DNA from: Mangifera indica
Taxonomy: Eukaryota; Streptophyta; Magnoliopsida; Sapindales; Anacardiaceae
Assembly (NCBI RefSeq): GCF_011075055.1
Contig: NC_058154.1
Coordinates: forward strand, 6,926,620 to 6,990,619
Direction: 5' to 3'
DNA length: 64,000 nucleotides
Shown: positions 24,701 to 34,700 of the stretch, piece by piece
How positions within the stretch are numbered: the stretch's first letter is position 1
How the letters are laid out: each line of letters starts with the position of its first letter
Translations under genes and position numbers: made by a program
Notes under the pieces: generated by a model
What the model saw: the letters and a program-made list of their open reading frames with translations, nothing else
Told to the model about the DNA's origin: nothing
The model's database searches: none

Positions 24701-27700
24701 CATTCTTTTAAAAGATTTCTTCATGAAATCTCTAAACCTGAATGTACCTCTACATATAAATTGGTGTAACTAACTTCTAATGGAAGTTTCCTAAATAAAT
24801 TATGTAAGCAATATAGCGGAAGCAATTGAAATTTGAGAAACTGTAAACTAGGTCCATATGCAAAACAAAGCCTTTGACCTCAGACAAACTTACCAATTTT
24901 TAAAATCTGCACAACACGATACAACATGAAGCTATTGGTTAAGATTAGAAGCAAGTATGAGAGTATTAGAAATGGTAAATGACTTAAAAAGTTGCAAAGG
25001 AATATTTGCGCTTTTTAAGGATATACTCTCAAGGGAATTCACTGGTATAATTATTACTAGTAGGGATTTCATAGATGTAATTGCTCTAGAAGCAATAACA
25101 AAGCTTCGACCTTATGACATATGCCAACTTGAAAAGTTAATTTGTGAATACACACAATATTTCTATCAGTTATCTAGTGGAACACAAGAAGTTATGAGGA
25201 ATACCTTGTTTGTAAAGTTACCACATGAATGGGACAAAACTTCTAGTGAAGCTTTTAAATTACTTATAGAAAATAATCAAATTGTTGATTCTCTTAGAAG
25301 AAGGATAGAGGCTGTAAGGCATCTTATTCGAACAAGGTGTCTTATTGCAAAGTTTGATAAAGATACTAAAAAGCTTTATTTTAACGATGCTTATTGCTAC
25401 AATTTTGATGGAGTCTTAAGACAGTATGGATGTGAAAAACCGTCCTCTAAAATTGTAAAACATCAAAATTGGAAATCTCATAAAAAGCTAAGTACTTTTC
25501 TATGGAAAAGAAAATTTCCTAAACGCTTTAAAAACATGAGGAAGAAACTTGTTTCTAATAAAACTAAACTTCCTAATCATGGAAGGTTTATTAGAAAGGT
25601 GATTGCAAAAGAACGAGGAGCAAGAAAATTTTGTGCTACTTGCCCTTCGAGAAAAAAACGCTAAGGATTATAATTGTTGTTGGATATATGGCATCAAAGA
25701 TCACTACACAGACAAATATCCAAATAAAAGTAAAAGGAAGGAAAATATTAAATTCTTAAATGTGAATTTAAAATCTCAAATTTCTGAATATGAGTATGTA
25801 TTTAGATAAGAGGTTAACTCAAATGATGAATCAGTTTACAAACTGATTTTGAAATACTCTAATACTTCTAACTTAGAAGACTACTCTTCAGAAGAAGACT
25901 TAGAAAATGAAGAGGATCTAGTAAACTTGTCTAAGATAAACAAAGATATAACTTCTCATTGGATTCTTATGAATAGAGTTGAAAATTTAGATGAGCAATT
26001 GGATCTATTTCACGATGACGAGGAACTCATATCTTTGTACAATAGAGTTACTCCTAATTTGATAGTAAGTTCATCTACGATTTATGAGGATAATTCATCA
26101 AATCTAGATGAATGGGTAATTCCAAAATTAACTCCTCAACAGGTTTTTGGAAAAATCTCTAAATAGATGTTTAAAGCTTATAGACTAGAAGATGTACATG
26201 AGAAACTTGTAGCTCTTACTCAATCGAACGAATGAGAAATCATTCTTTTGAATAATGAATGGCTACTCAAGGTACGTGAACTTGTCAAAAGATCAAAAAA
26301 CAAGTATCACTATGTACAACTACAAGTTGTACAAGTACATGTATAGGGGCTATTTTGAGGAGGTATGAATGTACCAGTCTAGGTAGCATTGTTAGACAGG
26401 AGATGGTTAATTTTCAATAAAGCTTTAGTTGGCGGTTTTCATGCTAACTTGGTTTTGGGTGATTCTTATGAGACTATCAAACTAGGATATATGGTGAGCC
26501 TTGTGGATCTAAATCTAAAAAGGATTGTAACACTTTGAATTCATGCATCTAGACTAGAAGACCTATAGACTCTAATTCTTTTATAATAGAGAGTGATACA
26601 TAGAATTATTATTAAGGAGCAGTTCTGAAAGCCAATGGCTTTGATAATATCGAAAGAATAGTCCGATATGCATCAAGAAAATTCTCACCTGCTAAAATAA
26701 ACTATTCTGTTTATGGAAAGAAAGTTTTAGAAGTAAAAGAATTTATTGACCAATTTCGATTACTCGTTATCAGTCAGGAATTTACTTTAAGAACTGATTC
26801 TAAATATTTGACATCATTCATGAAATTAGTCTTAAAGGATAATAAAATTAGATTAATCAGATGACAAATCTAGTTTGTGGAATATCGTTTTAAGATTGAA
26901 TTTATATCTGGAAAATCTAATTTTGTCACTGACTTTTTGTCTAGACCATTGCAAGATAATGAACAAGATGGATCAAACTAGAAAAAGGTTTTCATGCTAC
27001 AATGTAAATCAACAACTCATTTGAGGCGTAATTGCCTTTCCAAGAAGAATGTAATAATGCAGGAAATGGACAAGAAGGATCAAACTAGAAAAAGGTTTTC
27101 ATGTTGCAAATGTAAATCAACAACTCATTTGAGGCATAATTGCCCTTCCAGGTAAATGTAATAATACAGGAAAAGCCAAAAATCTGACTTTTCCTACATT
27201 ATTACATTCTTCCTTGAAGGGCAATTATGCCTTAAATGAGTTGTTGATTTACATTTGCAGCATGAAAACCTTTTTCTAGTTTGATCCTTCTTGTCCATTA
27301 TCCTGCAATGGTCTAGACAAAAAGTCAATGATAAAATTAGATTTTTTAGATATGAATTCAATCTTAAAGCGATATTCCGCAAACCAGATTTGTCATCTGA
27401 TTAATCTAGTCTTATCATCCTTTAAGACTAATTTCATGAATGATGTCAAATTCTTAAAGTAAGTTCTTGACTGATAACAAATAGTCAAAATTCATTAATA
27501 CATTCTTTTGCTACCAAAACTTTCTTTCCATAAATAGAATAGTTTATTTCAACATGTGAGAATTTTCCTTATGCATATGGAACTATTATTTCGATATTAT
27601 CAATGTCCTTGGCTTTCAAAAAGTCTCCACAATAATAATTCGATGCATCACTCTCTATTATTAGAGAATTAGAGTCTATAAGGAGTGTTAATGTCTTAAG

Positions 27701-30700
27701 GTTCTAAGTCAAGTTTTTAGTCTGGATAACATAGTTAGTATCCTCTATAGTCCATGACCATGGTACTTTAGAGCTAACCTTCTTTATTAATTCATTTATT
27801 ACCTTACCCAAATTTGGGACATATTCTCTTATTTGGTTCACAAATTCAAGAAATTATTGTAACATATGCTTATCTTCAAGCATATTAGGAAATTCCAACA
27901 GTTTCTTTGCAATGTGATCTTGGAGTTAGATTCCTCATTCTCCAAATTCAACTCCTAAGAATTCAATCTTAGTTTGGAACCAGTCTATTTTTCTTTCAGA
28001 TAAGACTACTCTGTGTTTAAGGAATTTTCTAATTACCTGTTCTAGATGATTCTTATGTTTTTCCCTAGTTTTGCTAAAAACTAGTACATCATCTACATAA
28101 ATAGCACAGAAACTAGATAAGTCGAAAAAGATTGTATCCGTTTTCCTTTGGAATATGGTAGGTGCTTGTTTTAAACCAAACAACAACACTAACCATTCAA
28201 ACAATCCTTTTGGGTAGGTAAATGTCATTACAGGAATGTTTTGCTCTGCCATCCTGATTTGCCAAAATCTTGACTTCAAATCAAAATGTGAGAATATTTT
28301 TCCAAATCTAGCTTTGTTTAGCAAAGCTGATTTGTTAGGGATTTTGTATGCATCGTCTATAGTTTTGCTAGTTAGCTACCTATAGTCAATTACCATTCTA
28401 GCTTTTCCTCTCATTTGCTCAACTTTATTCATTACCATGAAAGCTAGAGAAGAATGAGGGCTATTGCTTTCTTGAATTAATCCTTTTGATAACAATTGCG
28501 GAATTTGCTTTGTCAATTCCTTCTTTGTATCAGGGGAGTATTTATGAGATTTTGATTTTACTCGATCATTGAGATCTCATAATTTTATTTTTGGAAATAC
28601 TCTATTCCTTTCCTATAATTTTAATGATAAATCATCAAAACATCAAGAAAGTTCCTTTTTAAATTCTTTCAAGAATCCAAGACTTTACGTGACTATCATT
28701 TTTCAATATTTTATTCCTCTCTATTATTTTATCTGTGTTGTTAAGGCATGTACCAAAGGCTTGAGCCTCTTACGATCTACCTCATGCGATTTGGTTGATA
28801 TGATTTTGAGGATTAAATTTTTGAAAATTCAACTGATATGTCATTTCATTCCTATTGAATTTAGGAGACTTAATCTACCATTTCTCTTTAGGTTTAATGG
28901 AGAATATAATGTGTTCCCTTTCAGGTTATAGTTTCTTGGGCCTAAAGCCATTTTTGACTTTAGAGAGGTCTGGCCTTGCTAGAATAGGAATTGTATGTCC
29001 TCCAAGAATAATATAATCATTATCTTGGATAAACAGTCTCACTTCCAATTGTCCTCATAGAAATGAGTTTCCAAGAATGAAATTTATTTCTAAGTAATCT
29101 AGTAGTAGGATTTCCCTTAGAACAAATTTCTTCTTGTTTAACAATATGGTCATATCTTGGGCATACTTTGTGATCATATTTTGTCCATCATTTGTAATAG
29201 TGTTCATAATCAGTTTTTCAAGTTCCTTCCACATCTCTGGTGGAAAATAGAACTTTCACGTGATACACTTTGTTGCTTTTGTGTCTACAAGAACATCTAA
29301 CGTATAAGTTTCATATTCTAGAAAACAAAGTTCCACTATAATACAAGTATCGATTGTTCCTTGTACTAATGCATGACAATGAATTTTATGGTTCATTATC
29401 ATTTGCGTAGATGGGGTTTCATCTTCATATACAGAAATTTGTACAAACCTATAACAAATTACTTTCCTTTGGGAAGTACTTCGAGAAATACCAGAAATAC
29501 TTTATATTTCTTCATTGGTTATATTCTTTTTTTCTTGTATATTAGGTGTTTCACCAGTAGAGATGATTATTGACTTCCTTTCAGAGAATGACCTTCAAGG
29601 AGTAGGTCAAGTTATTTTAACCTGATCACCAATTTTCTCGATTTTTATTTCTTAAGGGTTGAGTTCTAAGTTCACCATGATGGGTTGCAGAGTGAAAGTT
29701 AAAACCCAATTCCTAAGCCATGTTAATTGCCTATGATTAACAATAGATAGGGTTATAGGAATTACCGAGTTAGACCCTGGGCCATGAACTTCAGTGTGGG
29801 CTCTGGAGTTCATTGATATTGGATTGACCGAATTAACCAATTGGTAAATCATCCGATATTGTATTGTTATTCCTTCACTAGAGTGTTAAAAGTCTTCTAG
29901 GCCAGATTATGAATTCGGAGTGTCATAATCCTTTTCAAATTTGGATCCTTAAGCCTCGCCATATATCCTGGTTTGATAGTGCCATAAAAAAGGCTCATCA
30001 TATATTTCTTGCAAATCATTACATCATTTAAAACAAAGAAGGTCTACTTTCGGTTGCTTGACTAACTCTTCTTTCCTTTTTTACAAAGGCATTGCCATTG
30101 AGTAAAACATTCCCTCCAGAGCATATGTATGTCAAATACCTCCTTGTATTTTTATTCATTTCATACTGAAACTCCTATAAACTCAAATTGTGTATTTTTC
30201 AAAAACTATTCTAATAATAATAATAAATCTTCACAAAAAAGACTAATTTTTACACAATTCTTTAAAATAATCCCCATGTCCACCATTTTGAGAAAAAGTT
30301 CAAAAAGTGTAGACCATAGAGCAGTTACAAACATGATAATAAAACTTGACAAAAATCACATAGCCAAATAATTCACTTTTCCAATCTACATAATATCTTA
30401 AAAAGCTCCATCACAATATGCAAGGACGAATATTAAATAAAAGATTTAAACCAACAATTTAAGACTTTAATGTGAAGAATATAAATTGCAGTAAATCTGA
30501 ACCATTATTGAGAATATTCATATATTTTTATAAATTTACAGACAAGTCATCCGAAACTAAATGTCAACTATAGGAAAACGATTTATCACAAATCATTCAA
30601 AATTGTTTATTAGTAATAAAACAGAATCACAAATCAATCAATCAACATTGATCTGATTCAACTCAACCAGTCAGAGGTCAAATACGTATCAATCATAAAT

Positions 30701-30851
30701 ATAATAATAAAAAGCCAAAGGAAAAAGAAAATAAAATAAAACGATTCAAATATGAAGATTTGACCTTTCCAGAAACAATAAGCCAACAGTCCTTGGTTTT
30801 GTTGTGCTTTACGACCTTTTCAAATGTGTAGATATTTGAATCTGAAGCCAT
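12768..30851 (-). CDS. Cytochrome b5, tail-anchored; three coding exons, 17.6-kb first intron
   Basis: This encodes a small haem protein that passes electrons to membrane desaturases, hydroxylases and P450s. It is held in the ER (or mitochondrial outer) membrane by a C-terminal anchor and faces the cytosol. Exons are 30851-30765 (29 codons, from the ATG), 13192-13126 and 13027-12768. All introns use GT-AG and the phases join, giving 137 residues, the usual plant length. The haem-ligand histidines are both present: His40 in HPGG and His64 in DVGHSD. The motif KDCWLIVSGK spans the end of exon 1. A hydrophobic segment at about 107-127 is the anchor. Odd points: Ser31 replaces the usual Tyr after SGKV, the last residues (QIISLSGW) differ from the basic tail usual in plants, and the first intron is full of transposons. 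Splice signals and frame are intact, so I treat it as a gene, but expression is unproven. Confidence 0.82.
13049..13079 (+). repeat. (AC)n-(AT)n compound microsatellite in cytochrome b5 intron 2
   Basis: An (AC)n run passes straight into an (AT)n run. It sits in the 98-bp second intron (13028-13125). Confidence 0.95.
13200..15360. other. Intron stretch without gene
   Basis: Mostly AT-rich. From about 14100 to 14300 the plus strand looks like a plant 5' UTR (pyrimidine-rich with CTCCTCCACC, then TTAGGGTTTGGG), but no coding exon follows. From about 14520 to 14710 there are repeated GAAAC/GTTTC words (for example TTTTCGAAACATTTCTGAAAC), which look like transposon subterminal repeats. The 5' flank of the following hAT copy probably begins near 14900. 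Confidence 0.4.
15361..17460 (+). pseudogene. hAT-type transposase with TTF zinc finger and DUF4371, copy A
   Basis: This relates to the ZMYM1-like (TTF-type zinc finger / DUF4371) hAT transposases of plants. The order is as in the family: an N-terminal segment at about 15480-15530; a WLEYSIAKDAIFCLCCYHF segment (TTF finger) at about 15635-15690; DUF4371 from about 15920, with NLKLTSPMIQKDIV and LGDSLFSILIDESHDIS; QGYNEVINMRREFNDLKTLI at about 16310-16375; and a core extending to QLDVYILN at about 17280. Many stops and frameshifts interrupt it. It ends near 17460, before the hAT dimerisation domain. Copy B (17580-21800) has the same content on the other strand, so the two form a large inverted repeat. 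Confidence 0.85.
17961..18983 (-). mobile_element. Truncated LTR retrotransposon: LTR, primer site and start of gag
   Basis: On the minus strand a 400-bp LTR (18983-18584) starts TGTTAGGATG and ends CTTGACA. It is followed by two bases and TGGCATCAACAC (18581-18570), a degenerate version of the initiator-Met site. A short gag-like start follows, reading MMRLETKVEGLEKRIEV. The element stops at 17961, where the hAT copy resumes. The hAT sequence on the two sides is nearly continuous with copy A (17150-17240), apart from a gap of about 15 bp. There is no second LTR and no target duplication. The gag start suggests Ty3/gypsy, but too little is left to be sure. Confidence 0.65.
18584..18983 (-). 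repeat. LTR of the truncated element
   Basis: 400 bp, TGTTAGG...TTGACA in minus orientation, with a primer-binding site two bases inside its inner edge. Confidence 0.6.
20662..21087 (-). repeat. 3' LTR of the TRIM-like element (426 bp)
   Basis: It differs from the right LTR mainly by an extra stretch of about 77 bp near its TG end, which looks like an internal duplication of ATTATGATA-type words. Confidence 0.8.
21297..21645 (-). repeat. 5' LTR of the TRIM-like element (349 bp)
   Basis: Its start on the minus strand is TGATAGGATTA. Its inner end has the terminal CA mutated to TA (21297-21298 on the plus strand read TA). It is followed by the primer-binding site at 21294-21283. Confidence 0.8.
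22562..22660 (+). repeat. 16-17-bp minisatellite, six units
   Basis: Units start at 22562, 22578, 22595, 22612, 22628 and 22644, with the approximate consensus TCTACTACGGACGTG. The array is GC-richer than its surroundings. Confidence 0.85.
22798..22872 (+). repeat. Pyrimidine tract (TTTC-rich)
   Basis: Almost uninterrupted T/C run with TTTC and TTC repeats. Confidence 0.9.
22950..23445 (+). repeat. 192-bp tandem repeat, about 2.6 units
   Basis: The marker TCATACAAGC TATATATCA recurs at 22961, 23153 and 23345, exactly 192 bp apart each time. Each unit also has AGAGAATTCAAAG and AAGCTATAATAG. The first two units are full length; the third breaks off near 23445. Confidence 0.9.
24957..25664 (+). 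pseudogene. Caulimovirid capsid-like open segment
   Basis: This is the longest open piece of the viral remnant (235 codons). It is internal to a larger broken frame that starts at 24306, so the ATG at 24957 is not a natural start. The end is rich in Lys/Arg, as in pararetroviral capsid proteins. It is followed in another frame by a zinc knuckle that has lost its last Cys position and is one frame out. The call rests on this layout and on the movement-protein and RNase H remnants downstream. Confidence 0.6.
26964..27175 (+). repeat. Tandem duplication (107-bp period) holding a CCHC knuckle-like motif
   Basis: Two copies begin at 26964 and 27071. Each follows the RNase H remnant and carries a Cys-rich motif. 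The second reads CCKCKSTTHLRHNC, a C-x2-C-x5-H-x4-C knuckle. The first copy has lost its middle Cys position. A third copy lies on the minus strand across the palindrome centre. A zinc knuckle after RNase H is not part of the usual caulimovirid layout. Confidence 0.7.
27071..27291. repeat. Palindrome centre joining the two viral arms
   Basis: The left arm (27071-27175) and right arm (27187-27291) are near-perfect reverse complements around an 11-bp spacer (27176-27186). The arms continue outward as diverged inverted RNase H remnants. Confidence 0.85.
27187..30128 (-). pseudogene. Endogenous caulimovirid fragment, minus-strand arm (movement protein end, protease, reverse transcriptase, RNase H)
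   Basis: Read from 30128 downwards it holds the C-terminal part of the movement protein (about 30120-29890); a second region without a clear domain (29852-29652); a protease-like stretch (about 29350-28950); reverse transcriptase (about 28560-27935), with the catalytic YVDD inside the open segment 28324-27935; RNase H; and the zinc-knuckle tail ending at the palindrome centre. Capsid is absent. The open segment also shows the fingers/palm block with FDLKS and FGLKQAP. Several stops and frameshifts lie outside it. With the plus-strand arm it covers most viral domains, but both arms are defective. Confidence 0.78.
30129..30764. other. AT-rich intron sequence, no gene
   Basis: No coding signal on either strand. 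This is probably original cytochrome b5 intron next to exon 1. Confidence 0.55.
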
Positions 30852-30863
30852 TTTTCACTTCTG

Positions 30864-31160
30864 CTAAACACAGCATTACCAAAAGAAAACTCAAAAAATT
30901 AATTTTATATACAAAATCGATATAAGACATGGGAAAAAAATCACTATAACAGCCAAAAGAGAAAACCCTGAAATAGAAAGATAATGAATTGAAGATCAAA
31001 CGAAGTGAAGAATCTACTATTCACTTACGTGTTGTAAGCAAAAGAATTTGGTCTAATTCTCTCTTTGTTGCTGTCAAAGACTGTCAAGCCTAACAAGCAG
31101 CATTCGTTGCGATCTCCTTGTTTTGTGCAAAGTTCAGTTACCAATGCAACTCTCATATTT
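30864..31160 (-). promoter_or_regulatory. Putative 5' UTR with intron, upstream of cytochrome b5
   Basis: On the minus strand CAC|GTAAGTGAATAG (exon edge 31029) is a strong donor, and TGTTTAG|CAGAAG (about 30864) an acceptor just before the ATG. The DNA from about 31029 to 31160 would be the 5' UTR exon. The chromovirus starts at 31278, so little original promoter remains next to it. No transcript start can be read from sequence alone. Confidence 0.4.
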
Positions 31161-31277
31161 CTTATTAAGACCATTCAGTCCTAAGGTTTGAGTTCTGGTC
31201 TTCACGACATGGGTTGTTTAGTGAAGGATATTTTGTCTTTAAAAGTAATTAAATTACATTTGCCATTACCTCAATTA

Positions 31278-31697
31278 TGATAAACACTGATATAAATTCA
31301 CACAAGACAACAAGAACCAAGGAAATTCTAGAGAAAGAAAATAGAGTATACAGAGAACCAATAAGGAAGACAATGAACAATATTATTTTTCATTCCGTCT
31401 CCAAATGGTTACATGCACTTTTAAAGGGATTCTTCCACAACTAATTAACAGCTCATAACAACTCATAGCTGGATACAGCCACATCAGCTACCTTTTTTAT
31501 TCTGCGGTAATAATTTATTTAAAACCAAATTAAAACTAATTCAAATAAAATCCAAAACGCAATGCAAATGACGATATAATATTTATAGCTATAGAACGAC
31601 ACCGTCTGGTTTACTGAGCTATGCATTCTGATCAACTTCTTGATCGTTAACAAGTGACGTCATGTTCGTTCCTCCTGGTTGATTCAAGTTCATATCA
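31278..31697 (-). repeat. 3' LTR of the chromovirus (420 bp)
   Basis: It contains a 10-bp extra stretch (near 31448-31461) absent from the other LTR. It is the LTR nearest to cytochrome b5, and its transcription direction is towards that gene. Confidence 0.93.
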
Positions 31698-31742
31698 ACA
31701 TTCCCCCCTTCGATTGCCTTGACCTCAAGGGAGAAATGAGGA

Positions 31743-34700
31743 AAGTGTCGTCTCATTTCTTATGCAAATTCCCAAGTTGTGGCAGCCTGCGAAAATCCTT
31801 CCCACTTTACTAACACCTGAGTAGCTGCAATGTTATGACGCTTCACTATTCGTCGATCCAGAATAGCCTCAAGAGTACAATCACAGATGGGAATCATACA
31901 TGGCAAAGTTGGCAAAGCCTGTATCTGTGCGTACATAGGTTTGAGCTGAGAAACATGAAAGACATTGTGGATGTCAACATCAGGTGGTAGTTGAAGACGA
32001 TATGCTATGGCGCCTACTCTGTCTTGTATCTGGAAAAGGGCCATAGTACTTAGCTTGAAACTTTGGATGGCCTCGGTGCATGGTTTGTTGACGGTATGGT
32101 TGTAGTTTTAGATAGACCCAATCCCCAACTGAAAATTGTCTCTCTGTTCTTTTCTTGTTGGGTGCTGCAATCCGATAAAATGACTATACTTTGTGAGCCG
32201 ATCAACTACCACCAAAATGACAGACTTACCTTGCGATTTAGGAAGGCCCTCTACGAAATCCATTGTTATATCTGTAAAAACCCTAGTAGGAATAGGTAAA
32301 GGTTGTAAGAGACCTAGGGATGCTATATTTTCAGGTTTAAATCGTTGACATATCGAACACCCCCTGATGAAGTTTTTGACATCTTTCCATAGACCCTTCC
32401 AATAAACAATTGAGCTTAATTTTCTTGTTGTGACAATGATTCCAGAATGGCCACCCATGGTAGAACTATGAAACAATGCAATGAGATTATTTCGTAAAAT
32501 AGCATTTCGTCCTACCACATATTTTCCTCTTCGTTGTAGCTTGTTGTTGTTCCAAGAATAATGTTCATAGCTGTTGGGATTCTGTTGTTTTGCCTTGATA
32601 ATAGACTGGAGAAGCTCATCTTCAGTCCATGTTTCTTCCACCCTACGTAGAATTTCAGAAGGTAGCAAACTAGAGATTAAGCAGTTGATTTCCACTCCAG
32701 GTAAGCATGATAAGGCATCGTAACTAGATTCTCCTTGCCCTTCTTATAAATGATATCGTAATCAAATTGCATGAGTTTCGCAATCCAGGCTTGGTGAGTT
32801 GGTGTGGTAACCCTCTGCTCTAGAAGGTGTTTCAAACTCTCATGATCTGTTTTTATGGTGAAATGATGATTAACCAGATAGGATTCCCATTTTTTTATAG
32901 CAAAGAGGATAGCAAGCATTTCTTTTTCATATACTGAAAGTAGTTGATTCTTGGGAGATAAACCTTTGCTAATATATGCGATTGGGTGTCCCTTTTGCAT
33001 TAATACAACTGCAATTCCATCTCCACATGCATCGGTCTTTATCAAAAATTCTTTTGAGAAATTCGGGAGGGCCAAAACTGGAGTGGTAATCATGGCCGTC
33101 TTAAGCCTTTCAAATGTCTCTTGAGTAGTGTTGCTCCAATGGAAGGCATTGAATTTGAGTAGCTCTAGTAGTGGTCGGGCTAGATGTATACCCCTGTACA
33201 AACTTTCGGTAGTATCCTATCAAGCCAAGAAATCCTCGTAGTTGCTTCACTGTTTGTGGCACAGGCCAATTTGCTACAGCGCTAATTTTTTTAGGGTTTG
33301 TTCTTACTCCCTCAGCTAAAATTATATGGCCCAAGTAGGTAATTTCCACACATCCAAATGAACATTTACTCCTTCTGGCAACTAACTGATTTTTTCTCAA
33401 TAACTCCAGCACCTGCCTTCAGTGTTTAAGATACTCTTCTTTGTTTTTACTGTAAACCAATATATCGTCGAAAAATACCAAAACGAACCGTCTTAAACAA
33501 GTCTTGAACACTGAGTTCATTAAGGCTTGGAATGTCGATGGTGCATTAGTCAGGCCAAATGGCATGACAACAAACTCATAGTGTCCCTCATGAGTTTTGA
33601 ATGCGGTCTTCTCAATCTATTTTGGATGCATTATGATTTGCCAATACCCTGATTTGAGATCAATTTTTGAAAATATTGCAGCCCCGCCCAACTCGTCTAA
33701 GAGTTATTCCACCACTGGAATGGGATATTTATTTTTTACAGTTGACTTGTTAAGACTCCTGTAGTCGATGCATAAGCACCAAGAGCCATCCTTCTTCTTT
33801 ACTAACACTACCAGGCTTGAGTATGGGCTGCTACTAGGTCTGATAACTCCTGATTCTAGAATTTCCTTCACCATTTTCTCAATAATATCTTTTTACAGGC
33901 TGTTATGTCTGTATGGTCTCAAGTTGATTGGCTGGACGTCATTTTTTAAAATAATCTGGTGGTCATGTGTCTGTGAGGGAGGCAGTCCCATCTGATCATT
34001 GAAAACATCTTGAAATTGTTATAAGAGCATTTCTAGTTCTGGTCACTCTTCGCTACGTACTTCTCCAGTTGTATGGATCATAGACAGCTCCATTTCTCCT
34101 GGTTGCATAATTAATTGAACCGATGCTAGTTGTTGATCCCTCTGCAATAATTTCAGCAGCTGAATATTATTAATAAGAGCTAGCTCATTGTCTCTATGAC
34201 CTTGCAACAACCTATGCTGCCCGTTTTGTGTAAACATTATCCGTAGCTCTTCAAAATTCCATAAAATATCACCTAAAGTTGCCAGCCATTAAGCCCCTAA
34301 AATCAAGTCATAGTTGGCAAGTGGAAGAATGTAAGCATCAACCGTAAATTCCTGTCCTTGAGCCCTCCATGTAAAGCCTTCACATAGTTTATTACACTGT
34401 AAATGTTGCCCATTAGCCACCCGAACCTTGGTTCCTTCCACTGACACCATTGCACAACCTAGTTTCAGAGCAGTCTTCTCACCTAATAAGTTGTGAGTGC
34501 TGCCTGAATCAATTAGAATATATATAGGTCTCCTTCGATGTAATCTATGCAGCCTCATAACTCTTGGTCCTGCAACCCCATTGAGCGCATTTAAAGAGAG
34601 GTGCATCAAATTGGTTTCCTCGCCTCCTTCATTCTTTGTTAAACTCTGGTCTGCCTCTTCCTCTTCTCTAGTGTCAACCTCTAATTAGAGGGTATACAAT

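Larger units (their letters stand above)
24306..27175 (+). pseudogene. Endogenous caulimovirid fragment, plus-strand arm (capsid, movement protein, RNase H remnant)
   Basis: This is an old integrated copy of a plant pararetrovirus. In order I see the start of the first reading frame at 24306; a capsid-like region in 24957-25664 ending in a basic stretch; a degenerate CCHC zinc knuckle at about 25666-25715; an acidic segment (25849-26166); movement-protein-like sequence at about 26167-26560; then, with protease and reverse transcriptase missing, the end of RNase H at about 26600-26960. Capsid before movement protein in one frame is the order known from cavemoviruses and solendoviruses, unlike most of the family. 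Stops, frameshifts and the missing polymerase core show it is not a viable virus. Upstream, 24105-24305 is AT-rich without a recognisable primer site. Confidence 0.75.
13193..30764 (-). other. Cytochrome b5 intron 1, 17,572 bp, packed with nested mobile elements
   Basis: The donor is AAG|GTCAAA (exon end 30765) and the acceptor is ATGTAG|GTGTCT (exon start 13192). The host codons on the two sides join as GGA AAG | GTG TCT GAT, which is where plant cytochrome b5 genes normally have an intron. Inside lie two hAT copies, a truncated LTR element, a TRIM-like element, a 2.2-kb LTR-like block and a viral palindrome. The parts that look like original intron are about 13193-14900 and 30129-30764. Confidence 0.75.

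Noticed and set aside
28569..28931. Plus-strand open frame of 120 codons
   Set aside because: It is the antisense of the viral protease/reverse-transcriptase region.
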